From Halomonas sp. GT (GTDB lineage: Bacteria > Pseudomonadota > Gammaproteobacteria > Pseudomonadales > Halomonadaceae), in contig NZ_CP020562.1 of NCBI RefSeq assembly GCF_002082565.1, positions 2,542,001-2,606,000 on the forward strand: a DNA stretch of 64,000 nt. Reading direction: 5' to 3'. The notes under the pieces were generated by a model. That model was not told where the DNA came from and did not search any database. It saw nothing but the letters and a program-made list of their open reading frames with translations. Shown here one piece after another: positions 47,050 to 56,187 of this stretch. A program made the translations under genes and the position numbers. How positions within the stretch are numbered: position 1 is the stretch's first letter; every line of letters starts with the position of its first letter.

Positions 47050-47077
47050 TTGACCTTAATTGTATATACATTAAGTT
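47050..47077 (+). promoter_or_regulatory. hut operon promoter overlapped by a HutC-like operator
   Basis: TTGACC (47050-47055) and TAAGTT (47072-47077) with 16 bases between them. The palindrome TGTATATACA (47061-47070) fills the spacer, so bound repressor would block RNA polymerase. The -10 match is imperfect. Confidence 0.6.
47061..47070. promoter_or_regulatory. HutC-like operator before hutI
   Basis: TGTATATACA within CTTAAT...TTAAG flanks that nearly extend the dyad. It ends 46 bases before the hutI ATG. Confidence 0.8.
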
Positions 47078-47116
47078 ATGAATAAATTTTTTAATTGCCT
47101 TTGAAAGGAGCTCCTC

Positions 47117-48331
47117 ATGCCGAATGCAACGGATCGTCGCCTCTGGCGCGATATCAGCATCTTCGATGGCTTGCGGACATTGCCCGACCGCATGGCCGTT
47201 ATTACTGAAGGCGCGCACATCATCGCCTTGTCGCCCATGAGTGAGTTCAATGAGCAGCTCGCCAATAACTGTACAGAGATGGGCAGCGGCGGTGTGATGA
47301 CCCCAGGCCTCGTGGATTGCCACACCCACCTTGTATTTGGTGGTTCTCGGGCTGAAGAGTTTGAAGCGCGGCTTGAAGGGGCTAGCTATGAAGAGATTGC
47401 TAAACGCGGCGGCGGCATCCTCAGTACCGTTCGCGCTACGCGTGAAGCTAGCGAAGATGAGCTGCTAAGACTCGCGAAACCGCGTCTTGAAGCACTGATT
47501 GCTGACGGCGTTACCACCGTGGAGATTAAGTCTGGCTACGGGCTAACCCTGAAAGATGAACTCAAGATGCTGCGCGTCGCGCGTCGCCTCGGCGATATGC
47601 TGCCAGTCAACGTCGTCACGACGCTATTGGGCGCCCATGCCCTCCCCCCAGAATACAAAGATGATAGCGACGGCTATATCGATCTTGTCTGCCAGGAAAT
47701 GATCCCCGCAGCAGTGGCCGAAGGTCTGGCAGATGCGGTTGATGTGTTCTGCGAAAAGATCGCCTTTTCGGTGGAACAGTGCGAGCGAGTGTTTGAAGCC
47801 GCCAAAGCCCATGGCTTACCCATCAAGGCTCACGCCGAACAGCTCTCTAACCTAGGTGGCACAGCCATGGCCGCTCGCCACGGTGCATTATCTGCTGACC
47901 ACATTGAGTACCTGGATGACGCAGGCATCGCTGCCATGCGTGAAGCGGGTAGCGTGGCGGTCATACTGCCTGGTGCCTTCCATACCCTGCGTGAAACGCA
48001 ACAACCGCCTATCGCCGCCCTGCGCACCGCAGGCGTTCCAATGGCAGTGGCGACCGATGCAAACCCTGGCAGCTCCCCACTGTTTATGCCCACGTTGATG
48101 CTCAACTTGGCCTGCACGCTGTTCCGCCTAACACCCCAAGAAGCACTGACGGGCATGACAGCCCATGGGGCAACCGCGCTAGGGCTGCCAGGTAAAGGGC
48201 TCATTCATGAAGGGGCAGAAGCCGACATCTGCGTATGGGATATCGATGCGCCCGCAGAGCTCGCGTACGCCGTACAGCCAGGACGCCTTCGTCAGCGCCT
48301 GTTCCAGGGAGTGCTTACCCATGGCAACTAA
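47117..48331 (+). CDS. hutI: Imidazolonepropionase HutI
   Basis: Third enzyme of histidine breakdown; hydrolyses 4-imidazolone-5-propanoate to N-formimino-L-glutamate. It is a 404-residue amidohydrolase with metal-binding [10 protein letters not shown], the family's [10 protein letters not shown] and EIKSGYGL segments, and KAHAEQLS further on. GGAGCTC lies before the ATG. It is the first gene of hutI-hutG-hutU-hutH; its stop lies 11 bases inside hutG. Confidence 0.95.
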   Translation: MPNATDRRLWRDISIFDGLRTLPDRMAVITEGAHIIALSPMSEFNEQLANNCTEMGSGGVMTPGLVDCHTHLVFGGSRAEEFEARLEGASYEEIAKRGGGILSTVRATREASEDELLRLAKPRLEALIADGVTTVEIKSGYGLTLKDELKMLRVARRLGDMLPVNVVTTLLGAHALPPEYKDDSDGYIDLVCQEMIPAAVAEGLADAVDVFCEKIAFSVEQCERVFEAAKAHGLPIKAHAEQLSNLGGTAMAARHGALSADHIEYLDDAGIAAMREAGSVAVILPGAFHTLRETQQPPIAALRTAGVPMAVATDANPGSSPLFMPTLMLNLACTLFRLTPQEALTGMTAHGATALGLPGKGLIHEGAEADICVWDIDAPAELAYAVQPGRLRQRLFQGVLTHGN

Positions 48332-49346
48332 CAGCCCCTCTAACAGCCCCTCTAACAGCCCCTCTAACAGCGCCTCTAACCATACGTTTAGCAGTACATC
48401 CGCTGAAACAGCGCTCGATATGTCGCTCTGGGCGGGCAGAACAGACCCAGAACCCAACAGTGAGCGGTGGCATCAAAAGATCCAGCCGCTCAGCCAAACG
48501 GCAGCGCCGGGCTGTGTTTTATTAGGTTTTGAAAGCGATGCAGGTGTGGCCAGAAACCAGGGACGTACCGGTGCTGCGCAAGGCCCTTCGGCATTGCGTA
48601 AAGCGCTGGCACCACTGGCATGGCACCGCACAGGGCCAGCCTATGATGCGGGAAATGTACGCTGCGAAGGCGATGCCCTAGAAACCGCCCAACAAGCCCT
48701 CGCCGATCGATTAGCAGCGTTGCTTAAGGCTGAACACTTTCCCGTTGTGCTAGGTGGCGGCCATGAGGTGGCCTACGGCAGTTGGCTGGGGCTTGCCCAG
48801 CATCTCGCTGATAACGGTGAAAAAGCACCACGCATCGGCATTATCAATTTTGATGCCCACTTCGATCTGCGCGATCCCTCTCATGTTCGCTCTTCGGGCA
48901 CCCCCTTTACGCAAATTGCTGATGAATGCGCCAAGCGCGGCTGGCCGTTTCGCTACGCCTGCTTAGGCATAAGCCGCGCTGCCAACACGCGCGCACTGTT
49001 TAACCGTGCTGCACAACTCGGCGTCATGGTTCGTGAAGACCGGGACTTTCAACCGGCCCACCTTGAGTGTATTCGACGCGACCTGGAACGCTTCATGGTG
49101 CGTTGCGATCACCTCTATCTAACCATCGACCTGGATGTACTGCCCGCTGGGGAAGCCCCTGGCGTTAGTGCTCCCGCCGCTCGCGGCGTCTCACTCGCGT
49201 TGATAGAACCACTGATTGAAACCATCCGCGACAGCGGCAAGCTCCGCTTAGCTGATCTCGCCGAGTTAAACCCGGATCACGATATCGATAGCCGTACTGC
49301 ACGCGCGGCGGCTCGGCTCGTTTTTCAATTAGCGCTCGATACCTAG
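48321..49346 (+). CDS. hutG: Formimidoylglutamase HutG (arginase family)
   Basis: Ureohydrolase-family enzyme that hydrolyses N-formimino-L-glutamate to L-glutamate and formamide. Manganese ligands are in [18 protein letters not shown] and TIDLDVLPA. The protein is 341 residues. The start MATNSPSN at 48321 overlaps hutI by 11 bases and has GGGAG upstream; the frame runs further back to 48207 without support. The N terminus holds four SPSN-like repeats encoded by a 12-nt DNA repeat, an addition before the enzyme core that begins near LSLWAG-like residues (MSLWAGR). Confidence 0.92.
   Translation: MATNSPSNSPSNSPSNSASNHTFSSTSAETALDMSLWAGRTDPEPNSERWHQKIQPLSQTAAPGCVLLGFESDAGVARNQGRTGAAQGPSALRKALAPLAWHRTGPAYDAGNVRCEGDALETAQQALADRLAALLKAEHFPVVLGGGHEVAYGSWLGLAQHLADNGEKAPRIGIINFDAHFDLRDPSHVRSSGTPFTQIADECAKRGWPFRYACLGISRAANTRALFNRAAQLGVMVREDRDFQPAHLECIRRDLERFMVRCDHLYLTIDLDVLPAGEAPGVSAPAARGVSLALIEPLIETIRDSGKLRLADLAELNPDHDIDSRTARAAARLVFQLALDT
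48330..48380 (+). repeat. 12-nt tandem repeat encoding the HutG N terminus
   Basis: AACAGCCCCTCT occurs three times (48330, 48342, 48354), then AACAGCGCCTCT at 48366 and a partial AAC. It starts at the hutI stop codon and encodes (NSPS)3-NSAS. Confidence 0.9.
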
Positions 49347-49417
49347 CGCCCGGATTCGTTAATCCATCTATTACTCGCCCTTTAATAACAAACCAATGAC
49401 TCAAGAGGAGTTTCGCC

Positions 49418-51097
49418 ATGTCCACTAACGATAAACGTCACGACGCTTCCCGTAAGATAGCTGCCCCTACCGGTAGCCAGCTCAGCTGCAAAAGCTGGCT
49501 GACCGAAGCCCCGCTTCGCATGCTAATGAACAACCTCCATCCTGACGTGGCTGAACGCCCCGAGGATCTAGTGGTATACGGCGGCATTGGCCGCGCCGCG
49601 CGTGACTGGGAGTGCTACGACAAGATCGTTGAGACACTGCAGCGCCTAGAAGACACTCAAACCTTGCTGGTGCAATCCGGCAAGCCGGTAGGTGTATTTG
49701 AAACCCATAAAGACGCCCCGCGAGTACTTATTGCCAACTCCAACCTAGTCCCCGCCTGGGCCAACTGGGAACACTTCAACGAGTTGGATCGCAAAGGCCT
49801 GATGATGTATGGCCAGATGACCGCAGGCTCATGGATTTACATCGGCTCTCAAGGCATTGTCCAAGGCACTTACGAAACCTTTGTGGAAGCAGGCCGGCAA
49901 CACTTCGACGGCAACCTGACAGGCCGCTGGGTTCTCACTGCGGGCCTGGGAGGCATGGGGGGCGCTCAACCGCTCGCCGCTACTCTGGCCGGTGCCTGCT
50001 CGCTGAATATCGAGTGTCAGCAAACCAGCATCGACTTCCGCCTGCGCACACGCTATTTAGATGAGCAAGCGGACGATCTCGACGATGCATTAGCGCGTAT
50101 CGAACGCTATACCAACGAAGGCAAAGCCGTCTCGATTGGCCTGTGTGCGAATGCGGCAGATGTATTGCCAGAACTGGTCAAGCGTGGCGTGAAGCCCGAC
50201 ATGGTGACTGACCAAACCAGTGCCCACGACCCACTACACGGCTACTTGCCTGCAGGCTGGACTTGGGAAGAGTACGTTGCCCGCGGAAAATCCGAACCAC
50301 AAGCCACCGTAAAAGCGGCTAAGCAATCAATGGCAGTGCATGTACAAGCCATGCTCGACTTCCAGAAGATGGGCGTACCCACGTTCGATTACGGCAACAA
50401 TATTCGCCAAATGGCTCAAGAAGAAGGCGTTGAAAATGCCTTCGATTTCCCAGGTTTTGTACCCGCCTATATCCGCCCCTTATTCTGCCAGGGAATTGGC
50501 CCCTTCCGCTGGGCCGCGCTATCAGGCGACCCGGAAGACATTTACAAAACCGACCAGAAAGTCAAAGAGCTGATCCCCGACGACCCACACCTGCACAACT
50601 GGCTGGATATGGCCCGGGAGCGCATCAGTTTCCAAGGCCTTCCGGCACGTATTTGCTGGGTCGGCCTGAAAGATCGTGCGCGCCTTGGCCAAGCCTTCAA
50701 CGAGATGGTCAAAAACGGGGAGCTTAAAGCACCCATCGTGATTGGCCGTGACCATCTGGACTCCGGTTCCGTGGCAAGCCCCAACCGCGAGACCGAGTCG
50801 ATGATGGATGGCTCCGACGCCGTCTCCGACTGGCCGCTGCTGAATGCCCTACTTAACACCGCTGGTGGCGCGACATGGGTCTCGTTACACCACGGTGGTG
50901 GTGTGGGCATGGGCTATTCCCAGCACTCTGGGGTAGTTATCGTCGCTGACGGCACCGATGATGCCCATGCACGCCTTGGTCGCGTACTGCGTAACGACCC
51001 GGGTACTGGTGTTATGCGTCATGCCGATGCAGGCTACGACATTGCCAAACAATCCGCCCGTGAAAACGACCTCGATTTGCCGATGCTGAACAGCTAA
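49418..51097 (+). CDS. hutU: Urocanate hydratase HutU
   Basis: Second step of histidine breakdown; adds water to urocanate with NAD+ as tightly bound electrophile. It is 559 residues, the normal length. The [12 protein letters not shown] dinucleotide motif and the SGGQTCP-type region's equivalents ([17 protein letters not shown]) are clear; the latter is the HutU signature. AAGAGGAG precedes the ATG. A 71-base gap separates it from hutG and 26 bases from hutH. Confidence 0.96.
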   Translation: MSTNDKRHDASRKIAAPTGSQLSCKSWLTEAPLRMLMNNLHPDVAERPEDLVVYGGIGRAARDWECYDKIVETLQRLEDTQTLLVQSGKPVGVFETHKDAPRVLIANSNLVPAWANWEHFNELDRKGLMMYGQMTAGSWIYIGSQGIVQGTYETFVEAGRQHFDGNLTGRWVLTAGLGGMGGAQPLAATLAGACSLNIECQQTSIDFRLRTRYLDEQADDLDDALARIERYTNEGKAVSIGLCANAADVLPELVKRGVKPDMVTDQTSAHDPLHGYLPAGWTWEEYVARGKSEPQATVKAAKQSMAVHVQAMLDFQKMGVPTFDYGNNIRQMAQEEGVENAFDFPGFVPAYIRPLFCQGIGPFRWAALSGDPEDIYKTDQKVKELIPDDPHLHNWLDMARERISFQGLPARICWVGLKDRARLGQAFNEMVKNGELKAPIVIGRDHLDSGSVASPNRETESMMDGSDAVSDWPLLNALLNTAGGATWVSLHHGGGVGMGYSQHSGVVIVADGTDDAHARLGRVLRNDPGTGVMRHADAGYDIAKQSARENDLDLPMLNS

Positions 51098-51123
51098 TTC
51101 AACAACGACAAGGAGCACTAATA

Positions 51124-52674
51124 ATGGCCCATCTTGATATTCAGCCCGGCAAAATGACACTGGCGCAGGCGCGCCAGGTCTTTCAATCACCCGTCACCGT
51201 TAGCCTGCCAAGCAGTGCTGACGAAGCAATCCAAAAAAGCGTCGATTGCGTCAATCTTGTGGTCGAGGAAAACCGCACGGTCTACGGTATTAACACCGGG
51301 TTTGGGCTGCTTGCTCAAACACGTATCGCCGATGAAGACCTGGAAGCACTGCAGCGTTCGCTAGTGCTTTCTCATGCCACCGGCGTTGGTGCTGCAATGG
51401 ATGACAGCCTTGTGCGGCTCATCATGGTACTGAAAGTGAATAGCCTGGCACGCGGCTTTTCCGGTATTCGTCGTGAAGTGCTTGATGCGCTGATCGCATT
51501 GATCAACGCCGAGGTGTATCCGCATATTCCGCTCAAAGGCTCTGTGGGTGCGTCAGGTGATCTCGCGCCGCTGGCTCATATGAGTGTAGTGCTGATCGGC
51601 GAAGGCAAAGCACGCTACAAAGGCGAATGGCTCAGTGCCGAAGAAGCGCTAAAAGTCGCCGGTCTTAGCCCGATTGCACTAGCTCCAAAAGAGGGTTTGG
51701 CGCTGCTTAACGGCACCCAGGTATCAACGGCTTACGCGCTACGTGGACTGTTCGATGCCGAAGACCTCTATGCCGCGGCCACGGTTTGCGGCTCACTGAC
51801 AGTTGAAGCCACGCTAGGGTCGCGCTCACCGTTCGATGCGCGCATTCATGAAGTACGTGGCCAACGTGGCCAGATCGATGCGGCGGCGGCCTACCGACAT
51901 TTACTCGGCGAGCACAGCGACATCGGCAACTCCCACGCCAACTGCGATAAAGTGCAAGACCCTTACTCCTTGCGGTGCCAGCCGCAGGTGATGGGGGCTG
52001 CGCTTACCCAAATTCGCCATGTTGCCGACATACTGGCGGTGGAAATCAACGCCGTGTCTGATAATCCCTTAGTTTTTACTGGCAGAGGGTTTGAAGATAC
52101 CGACGACATCATCTCTGGCGGCAATTTCCATGCCGAACCGGTGGCGATGGCCGCTGATAACTTAGCCTTGGCGATTGCCGAGATCGGTGCGCTGGCGGAA
52201 CGACGCATCTCGCTGATGATGGACAAACACATGTCCCAATTGCCGCCCTTCCTGGTCGAGAAAGGCGGCGTCAACTCCGGGTTTATGATCGCACAGGTAA
52301 CAGCAGCAGCCCTTGCCAGCGAAAACAAAGCCCTAGCGCATCCACATAGCGTGGATAGCCTGCCCACCTCAGCCAACCAGGAAGACCATGTTTCCATGGC
52401 CCCGGCGGCGGGTAAGCGATTATGGGAAATGGCCGATAACGTACGCGGCATTCTCGCCATTGAATGGCTAGGTGCCTGCCAGGGGCTGGATATGCGCCAC
52501 GGCCTAACCACCACTGCACCGCTAGAACAAGCCAAGCAGTTGCTGCGTGAACATGTCACCCACTATGAGCAGGACCGTTTCTTTGCACCAGATATCGAAG
52601 CGGCCAGCGACTTGTTGGCAGCCCGAACACTGAGCCATCTACTTCGTCCTGGCACCCTGCCAAGCCAGCACTAA
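51124..52674 (+). CDS. hutH: Histidine ammonia-lyase HutH
   Basis: First step of histidine breakdown; removes ammonia to give urocanate. It is 516 residues. The MIO cofactor arises from Ala143-Ser144-Gly145 in [15 protein letters not shown]. Catalytic segments YGINTGFG (Tyr54) and the [14 protein letters not shown] block are intact. AAGGAG precedes the ATG. It is the last enzyme gene of the operon, followed by a GC-rich hairpin and then a transporter. Confidence 0.97.
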   Translation: MAHLDIQPGKMTLAQARQVFQSPVTVSLPSSADEAIQKSVDCVNLVVEENRTVYGINTGFGLLAQTRIADEDLEALQRSLVLSHATGVGAAMDDSLVRLIMVLKVNSLARGFSGIRREVLDALIALINAEVYPHIPLKGSVGASGDLAPLAHMSVVLIGEGKARYKGEWLSAEEALKVAGLSPIALAPKEGLALLNGTQVSTAYALRGLFDAEDLYAAATVCGSLTVEATLGSRSPFDARIHEVRGQRGQIDAAAAYRHLLGEHSDIGNSHANCDKVQDPYSLRCQPQVMGAALTQIRHVADILAVEINAVSDNPLVFTGRGFEDTDDIISGGNFHAEPVAMAADNLALAIAEIGALAERRISLMMDKHMSQLPPFLVEKGGVNSGFMIAQVTAAALASENKALAHPHSVDSLPTSANQEDHVSMAPAAGKRLWEMADNVRGILAIEWLGACQGLDMRHGLTTTAPLEQAKQLLREHVTHYEQDRFFAPDIEAASDLLAARTLSHLLRPGTLPSQH

Positions 52675-52686
52675 GCGGCTATCCCT

Positions 52687-52711
52687 CCCCCGCAGCAATC
52701 GGCTGCGGGGG
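52687..52711 (+). terminator. Hairpin after hutH
   Basis: CCCCCGCAGC (52687-52696), loop, GCTGCGGGGG (52702-52711), perfect 10 bp. No T-run follows, so partial read-through to the transporter is plausible. Confidence 0.65.
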
Positions 52712-52728
52712 TTCACCGCATTCAATCC

Positions 52729-52792
52729 CAGCTAAATCACATTTCAGCTAAATCTAAATCCAGCTAAATCTAAATCCAGCTAATTCTAACTC
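52729..52792 (+). repeat. 16-nt tandem repeat before the transporter ribosome binding site
   Basis: CAGCTAAATCTAAATC occurs at 52745 and 52761 exactly. Diverged copies flank it at about 52729 and at 52777 (CAGCTAATTCTAACTC). The array ends 22 bases before the transporter ATG, next to its ribosome binding site. Confidence 0.85.
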
Positions 52793-52813
52793 CAACGACA
52801 AGAGTAGCTATTC

Positions 52814-54160
52814 ATGAATGCTATCGTTTTGGCCATTTTAGTGATGGTCAGCCTCAGCTTGGCTCGCGTTTCCGTTGTCTTTGCTTTAATCGTCGCTACG
52901 CTGGTCGGTGGGCTTTATGCGGGCATGCCCATCAATGCCATCCTTGATGCCTTTAACGACGGCCTTGGCAACGGCGCCACTGTGGCCCTGGCCTATGCCG
53001 TACTGGGCGCTTTCGCCGTCGCGCTCTCACGTTCGGGCATCACCGAGGTGATGGCAAACCGCGCTATTGCGCGTTTTCATGTTGATGATTCTGGCAGCAG
53101 TCGCCGCATGGTGACTTATACCCTGCTGGCGGCCTTGCTAGCTGCGGCGGTCAGTTCGCAAAACCTTATTCCGGTGCACATTGCCTTCATTCCAGTGCTG
53201 GTCCCGCCGTTACTGAAACTAATGAATCACCTTCAGCTCGACCGCCGACTCGTTGCTTGTGTGATTACCTTCGGTATTACCGCCCCCTATATGCTATTAC
53301 CGGTGGGGTTTGGCGCTATCTTCCTGAACGATATTTTGCTCACCAACCTCAATGAAAGTGGTGCCGAACTTGGTCTGGAAGTCACCCGTCAGATGGTTCC
53401 GATGGCAATGGTGATTCCCATTGGCGGCATGGCACTAGGCCTTGCCGTTGCAGTGCTGTTTAGCTACCGCAAGGGGCGTAACTACCAAGACCGAGACCTG
53501 GCCAAGGGTGATGAAACCCCAGCGCAAGCGGCCCAGCATTTGAAAGGTTGGCAAAAAGCAGTACTGGCAATCGCACTGGTTGGCACCGTGGCCGTTCAGC
53601 TTTATACCGGCTCCATGGTATTGGGTGGGATTTTCGGCTTTGCACTACTGTCACTCAGCGGCGTCTTCCGCTGGCATGAGCAGGACGGTATTTTCACCGA
53701 AGGTATGCGCATGATGGCTCTGGTCGGGTTCATTATGATCACCGCAGCGGGCTTCGCCAGTGTGATGCAGGCCAGTGGCGAGGTTGAAGCGCTGGTTAGC
53801 AGCTCTACAGAAGTAATTGGTGACAACAAGGGGTTGGCGGCATTGATTATGCTGCTTGTGGGCCTTTTCATTACCATGGGTATCGGCTCTTCCTTCTCAA
53901 CGATCCCGATCATCGCATCACTTTACGTACCGCTTGCGCTGAATTTTGGCTTTTCGCCCCTGGCCACCGTGGCGCTAGTAGGCACCGCGGCCGCTTTAGG
54001 CGATGCAGGCTCTCCGGCCTCTGATTCGACGCTTGGCCCGACCGCCGGTCTCAATGCCGACGGCCAGCACGACCATATCTGGGACAGCGTTGTGCCGACC
54101 TTCCTGCACTACAATATCCCGCTGATTGCCTTTGGGTGGATAGCCGCCATGATCCTATGA
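52814..54160 (+). CDS. Na+/H+ antiporter-family amino-acid transporter, hut-linked
   Basis: A 448-residue membrane protein with about 12 helices, of the Na+/H+ antiporter (NhaC/YuiF-like) family. VALVGTAAALGDAGSPASDSTLGPT is the family's conserved C-terminal segment, with polar residues in the membrane. Members near hut genes are thought to carry histidine; position directly after hutH supports that. The weak ribosome binding site AAGAG follows a 16-nt repeat array. Expression may depend on read-through from hutH. Confidence 0.82.
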   Translation: MNAIVLAILVMVSLSLARVSVVFALIVATLVGGLYAGMPINAILDAFNDGLGNGATVALAYAVLGAFAVALSRSGITEVMANRAIARFHVDDSGSSRRMVTYTLLAALLAAAVSSQNLIPVHIAFIPVLVPPLLKLMNHLQLDRRLVACVITFGITAPYMLLPVGFGAIFLNDILLTNLNESGAELGLEVTRQMVPMAMVIPIGGMALGLAVAVLFSYRKGRNYQDRDLAKGDETPAQAAQHLKGWQKAVLAIALVGTVAVQLYTGSMVLGGIFGFALLSLSGVFRWHEQDGIFTEGMRMMALVGFIMITAAGFASVMQASGEVEALVSSSTEVIGDNKGLAALIMLLVGLFITMGIGSSFSTIPIIASLYVPLALNFGFSPLATVALVGTAAALGDAGSPASDSTLGPTAGLNADGQHDHIWDSVVPTFLHYNIPLIAFGWIAAMIL

Positions 54161-54203
54161 CGCGCAGCCCCTGCCTCTCACCACAATAACCTTTCCCCAA
54201 AAC

Positions 54204-54240
54204 GACATCACCCCGCTCATTTGAGCGGGGTGATGTCATT
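54204..54240. terminator. Strong bidirectional terminator
   Basis: GACATCACCCCGCTCA (54204-54219) and TGAGCGGGGTGATGTC (54222-54237) pair perfectly over 16 bp around two bases. It separates the hut block from the convergent racemase gene. Confidence 0.85.
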
Positions 54241-54311
54241 AACCAATGCGAGTGCATCATTGTCTTTATTAGCAAATCACTCGCTATTGCTATTCATGTC
54301 ACTTTCACTAC

Positions 54312-55547
54312 TTATTCGCTATCGCTTGGACGCAACACCTTCGGATTTGAGTTTCCCCACACCGTGTAAAGGTCGGCGAGTAACGCACTATTGAGGTCTT
54401 CAAGTTCACCAATGGTAATTCGCTCGTCACCCTGGAGTCCGTAAAGCACGACTTCATCACCCGGTACCACTCCCTCCACATCCGTCACGTCTACCATGGT
54501 CGTGTTCATCGACACTCTTCCCATGACCGGCACTCGCTCACCGTTGACCAGTACAAATGCAGCGTCACTGAAAACACGCCGATAGCCGTCAGAATAACCG
54601 ACGGGCAAATTCGCCAGTAGGCTATCGCGCTCCAGCACCCTGACGTTATCGTAACCAACTCCGCTGCCTTGCGCGTAATTGTTAACCGACGCTACCCGCG
54701 TGCGAAACGACATCACCGGTTTAAACTGCTCATAATGGGGTAGATCGCCATACAGCAAGCCACCTGGGCGCACCATATCAAGGCGTGCTTCAGGCACTTC
54801 CATGGTGGCAAATGAATTGGCGGCATGCAGCGTTAGCGCATCTCGATCCAGGTTAGCCGTCTCGATTAACCAATCACTTTGCTCGTGAAACGCCTCTAGC
54901 CCTTGGCGAACAAAATCTTCATCTTCAAAAGCGAAGTGGGTCATGATGCCCACCAGCTCCAACGATGCCAAATCTTGAAGCTCTAACGCTTCCTGGCGTC
55001 CTGCTTCACTATCAAGCGCCATGCCGTTACGCCCCATACCACCGGCATTCAGGCCCAAATGATAGCGCAGTGTTACCCCTGCCTCGGCTGCATCGCTGGA
55101 TGCTTGCCGAGCGGCGGTTATGTCCCCGAATAGCTCTTCCATACTGTAATCAAATGCACCGCGAACTTCTTCTGGTGTTGCACTGCGTACGCGCATTAAA
55201 CGCCCATCGAAACCAGATGCCCGAACAACCCGCGCTTCTTCGTTACTCGCCACACCAATACAAGGAATACCTAACGCGATCACAGAAGGCATTAAATTCG
55301 CAATGCCATGACCATAAGCATCAGCCTTCATAATGGCGCAAAGGTCAGCTTCTTCGCCAAGCAGTTCCTGGACACCACGAACGTTCCCTTCAAAAGCCGA
55401 TTGCGAGATTTCTACCCAGGCATTGGCACTCAAGTGTTCTGGGCTATCAACCAACAATGCTTGGTCACTGAGCAGCGGCGCCGCATAACTCGTACTGGCG
55501 ATAGTGGCAGCAACAGCGGCAGCTAACAGGGTTAGTGGATATTTCAT
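54312..55547 (-). CDS. Periplasmic broad-spectrum amino-acid racemase (Bsr-type)
   Basis: An alanine-racemase-fold PLP enzyme of 411 residues with a Sec signal peptide (residues 1-22, TSYA-AP). The PLP lysine is Lys74 in MKADAYGH, the same number as I recall for BsrV. Bsr fingerprint segments LMRVRSATPEE, GGMGRNG and NSFATMEVPEARLDMVRPGG are present. Such enzymes release non-canonical D-amino acids (for example D-Met, D-Leu) into the periplasm that modify peptidoglycan. AAGGA supports ATG 55547 over TTG 55553. The D-amino-acid salvage locus lies 30 kb away. Confidence 0.88.
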   Translation of the reverse strand: MKYPLTLLAAAVAATIASTSYAAPLLSDQALLVDSPEHLSANAWVEISQSAFEGNVRGVQELLGEEADLCAIMKADAYGHGIANLMPSVIALGIPCIGVASNEEARVVRASGFDGRLMRVRSATPEEVRGAFDYSMEELFGDITAARQASSDAAEAGVTLRYHLGLNAGGMGRNGMALDSEAGRQEALELQDLASLELVGIMTHFAFEDEDFVRQGLEAFHEQSDWLIETANLDRDALTLHAANSFATMEVPEARLDMVRPGGLLYGDLPHYEQFKPVMSFRTRVASVNNYAQGSGVGYDNVRVLERDSLLANLPVGYSDGYRRVFSDAAFVLVNGERVPVMGRVSMNTTMVDVTDVEGVVPGDEVVLYGLQGDERITIGELEDLNSALLADLYTVWGNSNPKVLRPSDSE

Positions 55548-55780
55548 TATCAAATCCTTGATTAGTTTTCATTGTTAAGAACCCACAGCTCACACTAACC
55601 CGCCTTAACAATTCTTAACGATAGCGCGTGCCGCGTTTATTAAAAAAAGCAGCACTAGGACGCAATAACCTGATGGGGGCGAAATATCGTTGGCTGATGA
55701 CTGTGATTGTCGAGGGGCGCAATTTCTCTACTCTTTGTGTACCAAGCGCTATAAAACGAATTATATTTAACCGACATTCC

Positions 55781-55864
55781 GAGGGCTGTCTCAAGGGCTG
55801 TCTTAAGGGCTGTCTCAAGGGCTGTCTCAAGGGCTGTCTCAAGGGCTGTTTAAAGAGCTGTCCC
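55781..55864. repeat. Seven-copy 12-nt tandem repeat
   Basis: Unit AAGGGCTGTCTC; copies start at 55781, 55793, 55805, 55817, 55829, 55841 and 55853. Three central copies are exact and the outer ones diverge by one to three bases. Confidence 0.95.
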
Positions 55865-56123
55865 AAAGAAGGTTTAGGCCACTAACAGACTTGACGATCT
55901 GTTGGCTACACCTTTTATCAACGCTTCCGTTATAAAACAACTGGAAAACCTTGGCTCAAAAATACACTAACCAACTGAAATTAAATAAAAAAATTGCACA
56001 CTTTTATCAGTTAGGTTTGGCTGCTCATCAATCAACGTAATGCAAAAATGTTGATGTTAGACGATTTTATAGAAATTTTTTATGGCATGAGCACCATGCG
56101 TGTGATTAAACTGGAGGTGCAAC

Positions 56124-56159
56124 ATGATTTCGAAACTGAAGCATGGATGCCCTCTATAA
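56124..56159 (+). CDS. Possible 11-codon leader peptide before the TRAP operon
   Basis: GGAGG at 56113-56117, seven bases before an ATG, opens MISKLKHGCPL and a TAA stop, 28 bases before dctP. The ribosome binding site is stronger than that of dctP itself. It may be a regulatory short open frame or a relic; nothing in the peptide suggests an amino-acid-run attenuator. Confidence 0.3.
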   Translation: MISKLKHGCPL

Positions 56160-56187
56160 CTCTAAACGCTACCAACACAGAGGTTTT

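Larger units (their letters stand above)
46782..47116. other. 335-base divergent hut control region
   Basis: AT-rich spacer between yjiH and hutI. It contains both HutC-like palindromes (46843, 47061), a candidate hut promoter, and A/T-tracts between 46920 and 46985. I see no gene in it. Confidence 0.6.
55548..56187. other. 640-base spacer between the racemase and TRAP genes
   Basis: Divergent spacer. It holds a 12-nt repeat array (55781-55864), AT-rich DNA with AACAGA-N8-TCTGTT just after it, and an 11-codon open frame with a strong ribosome binding site (56124-56159). Both strands of the array give repetitive open frames (LRQP or LKGC repeats) that I do not accept as genes. Confidence 0.55.

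Noticed and set aside
47045..47329. Two minus-strand frames over the hutI start
   Set aside because: Antisense to hutI and to its operator/promoter region; no ribosome binding site.
55615..55885. Open frames on both strands (LRQP and LKGC repeats)
   Set aside because: They are made by the 12-nt DNA repeat, which has no stop in these frames. No ribosome binding site and no family features.
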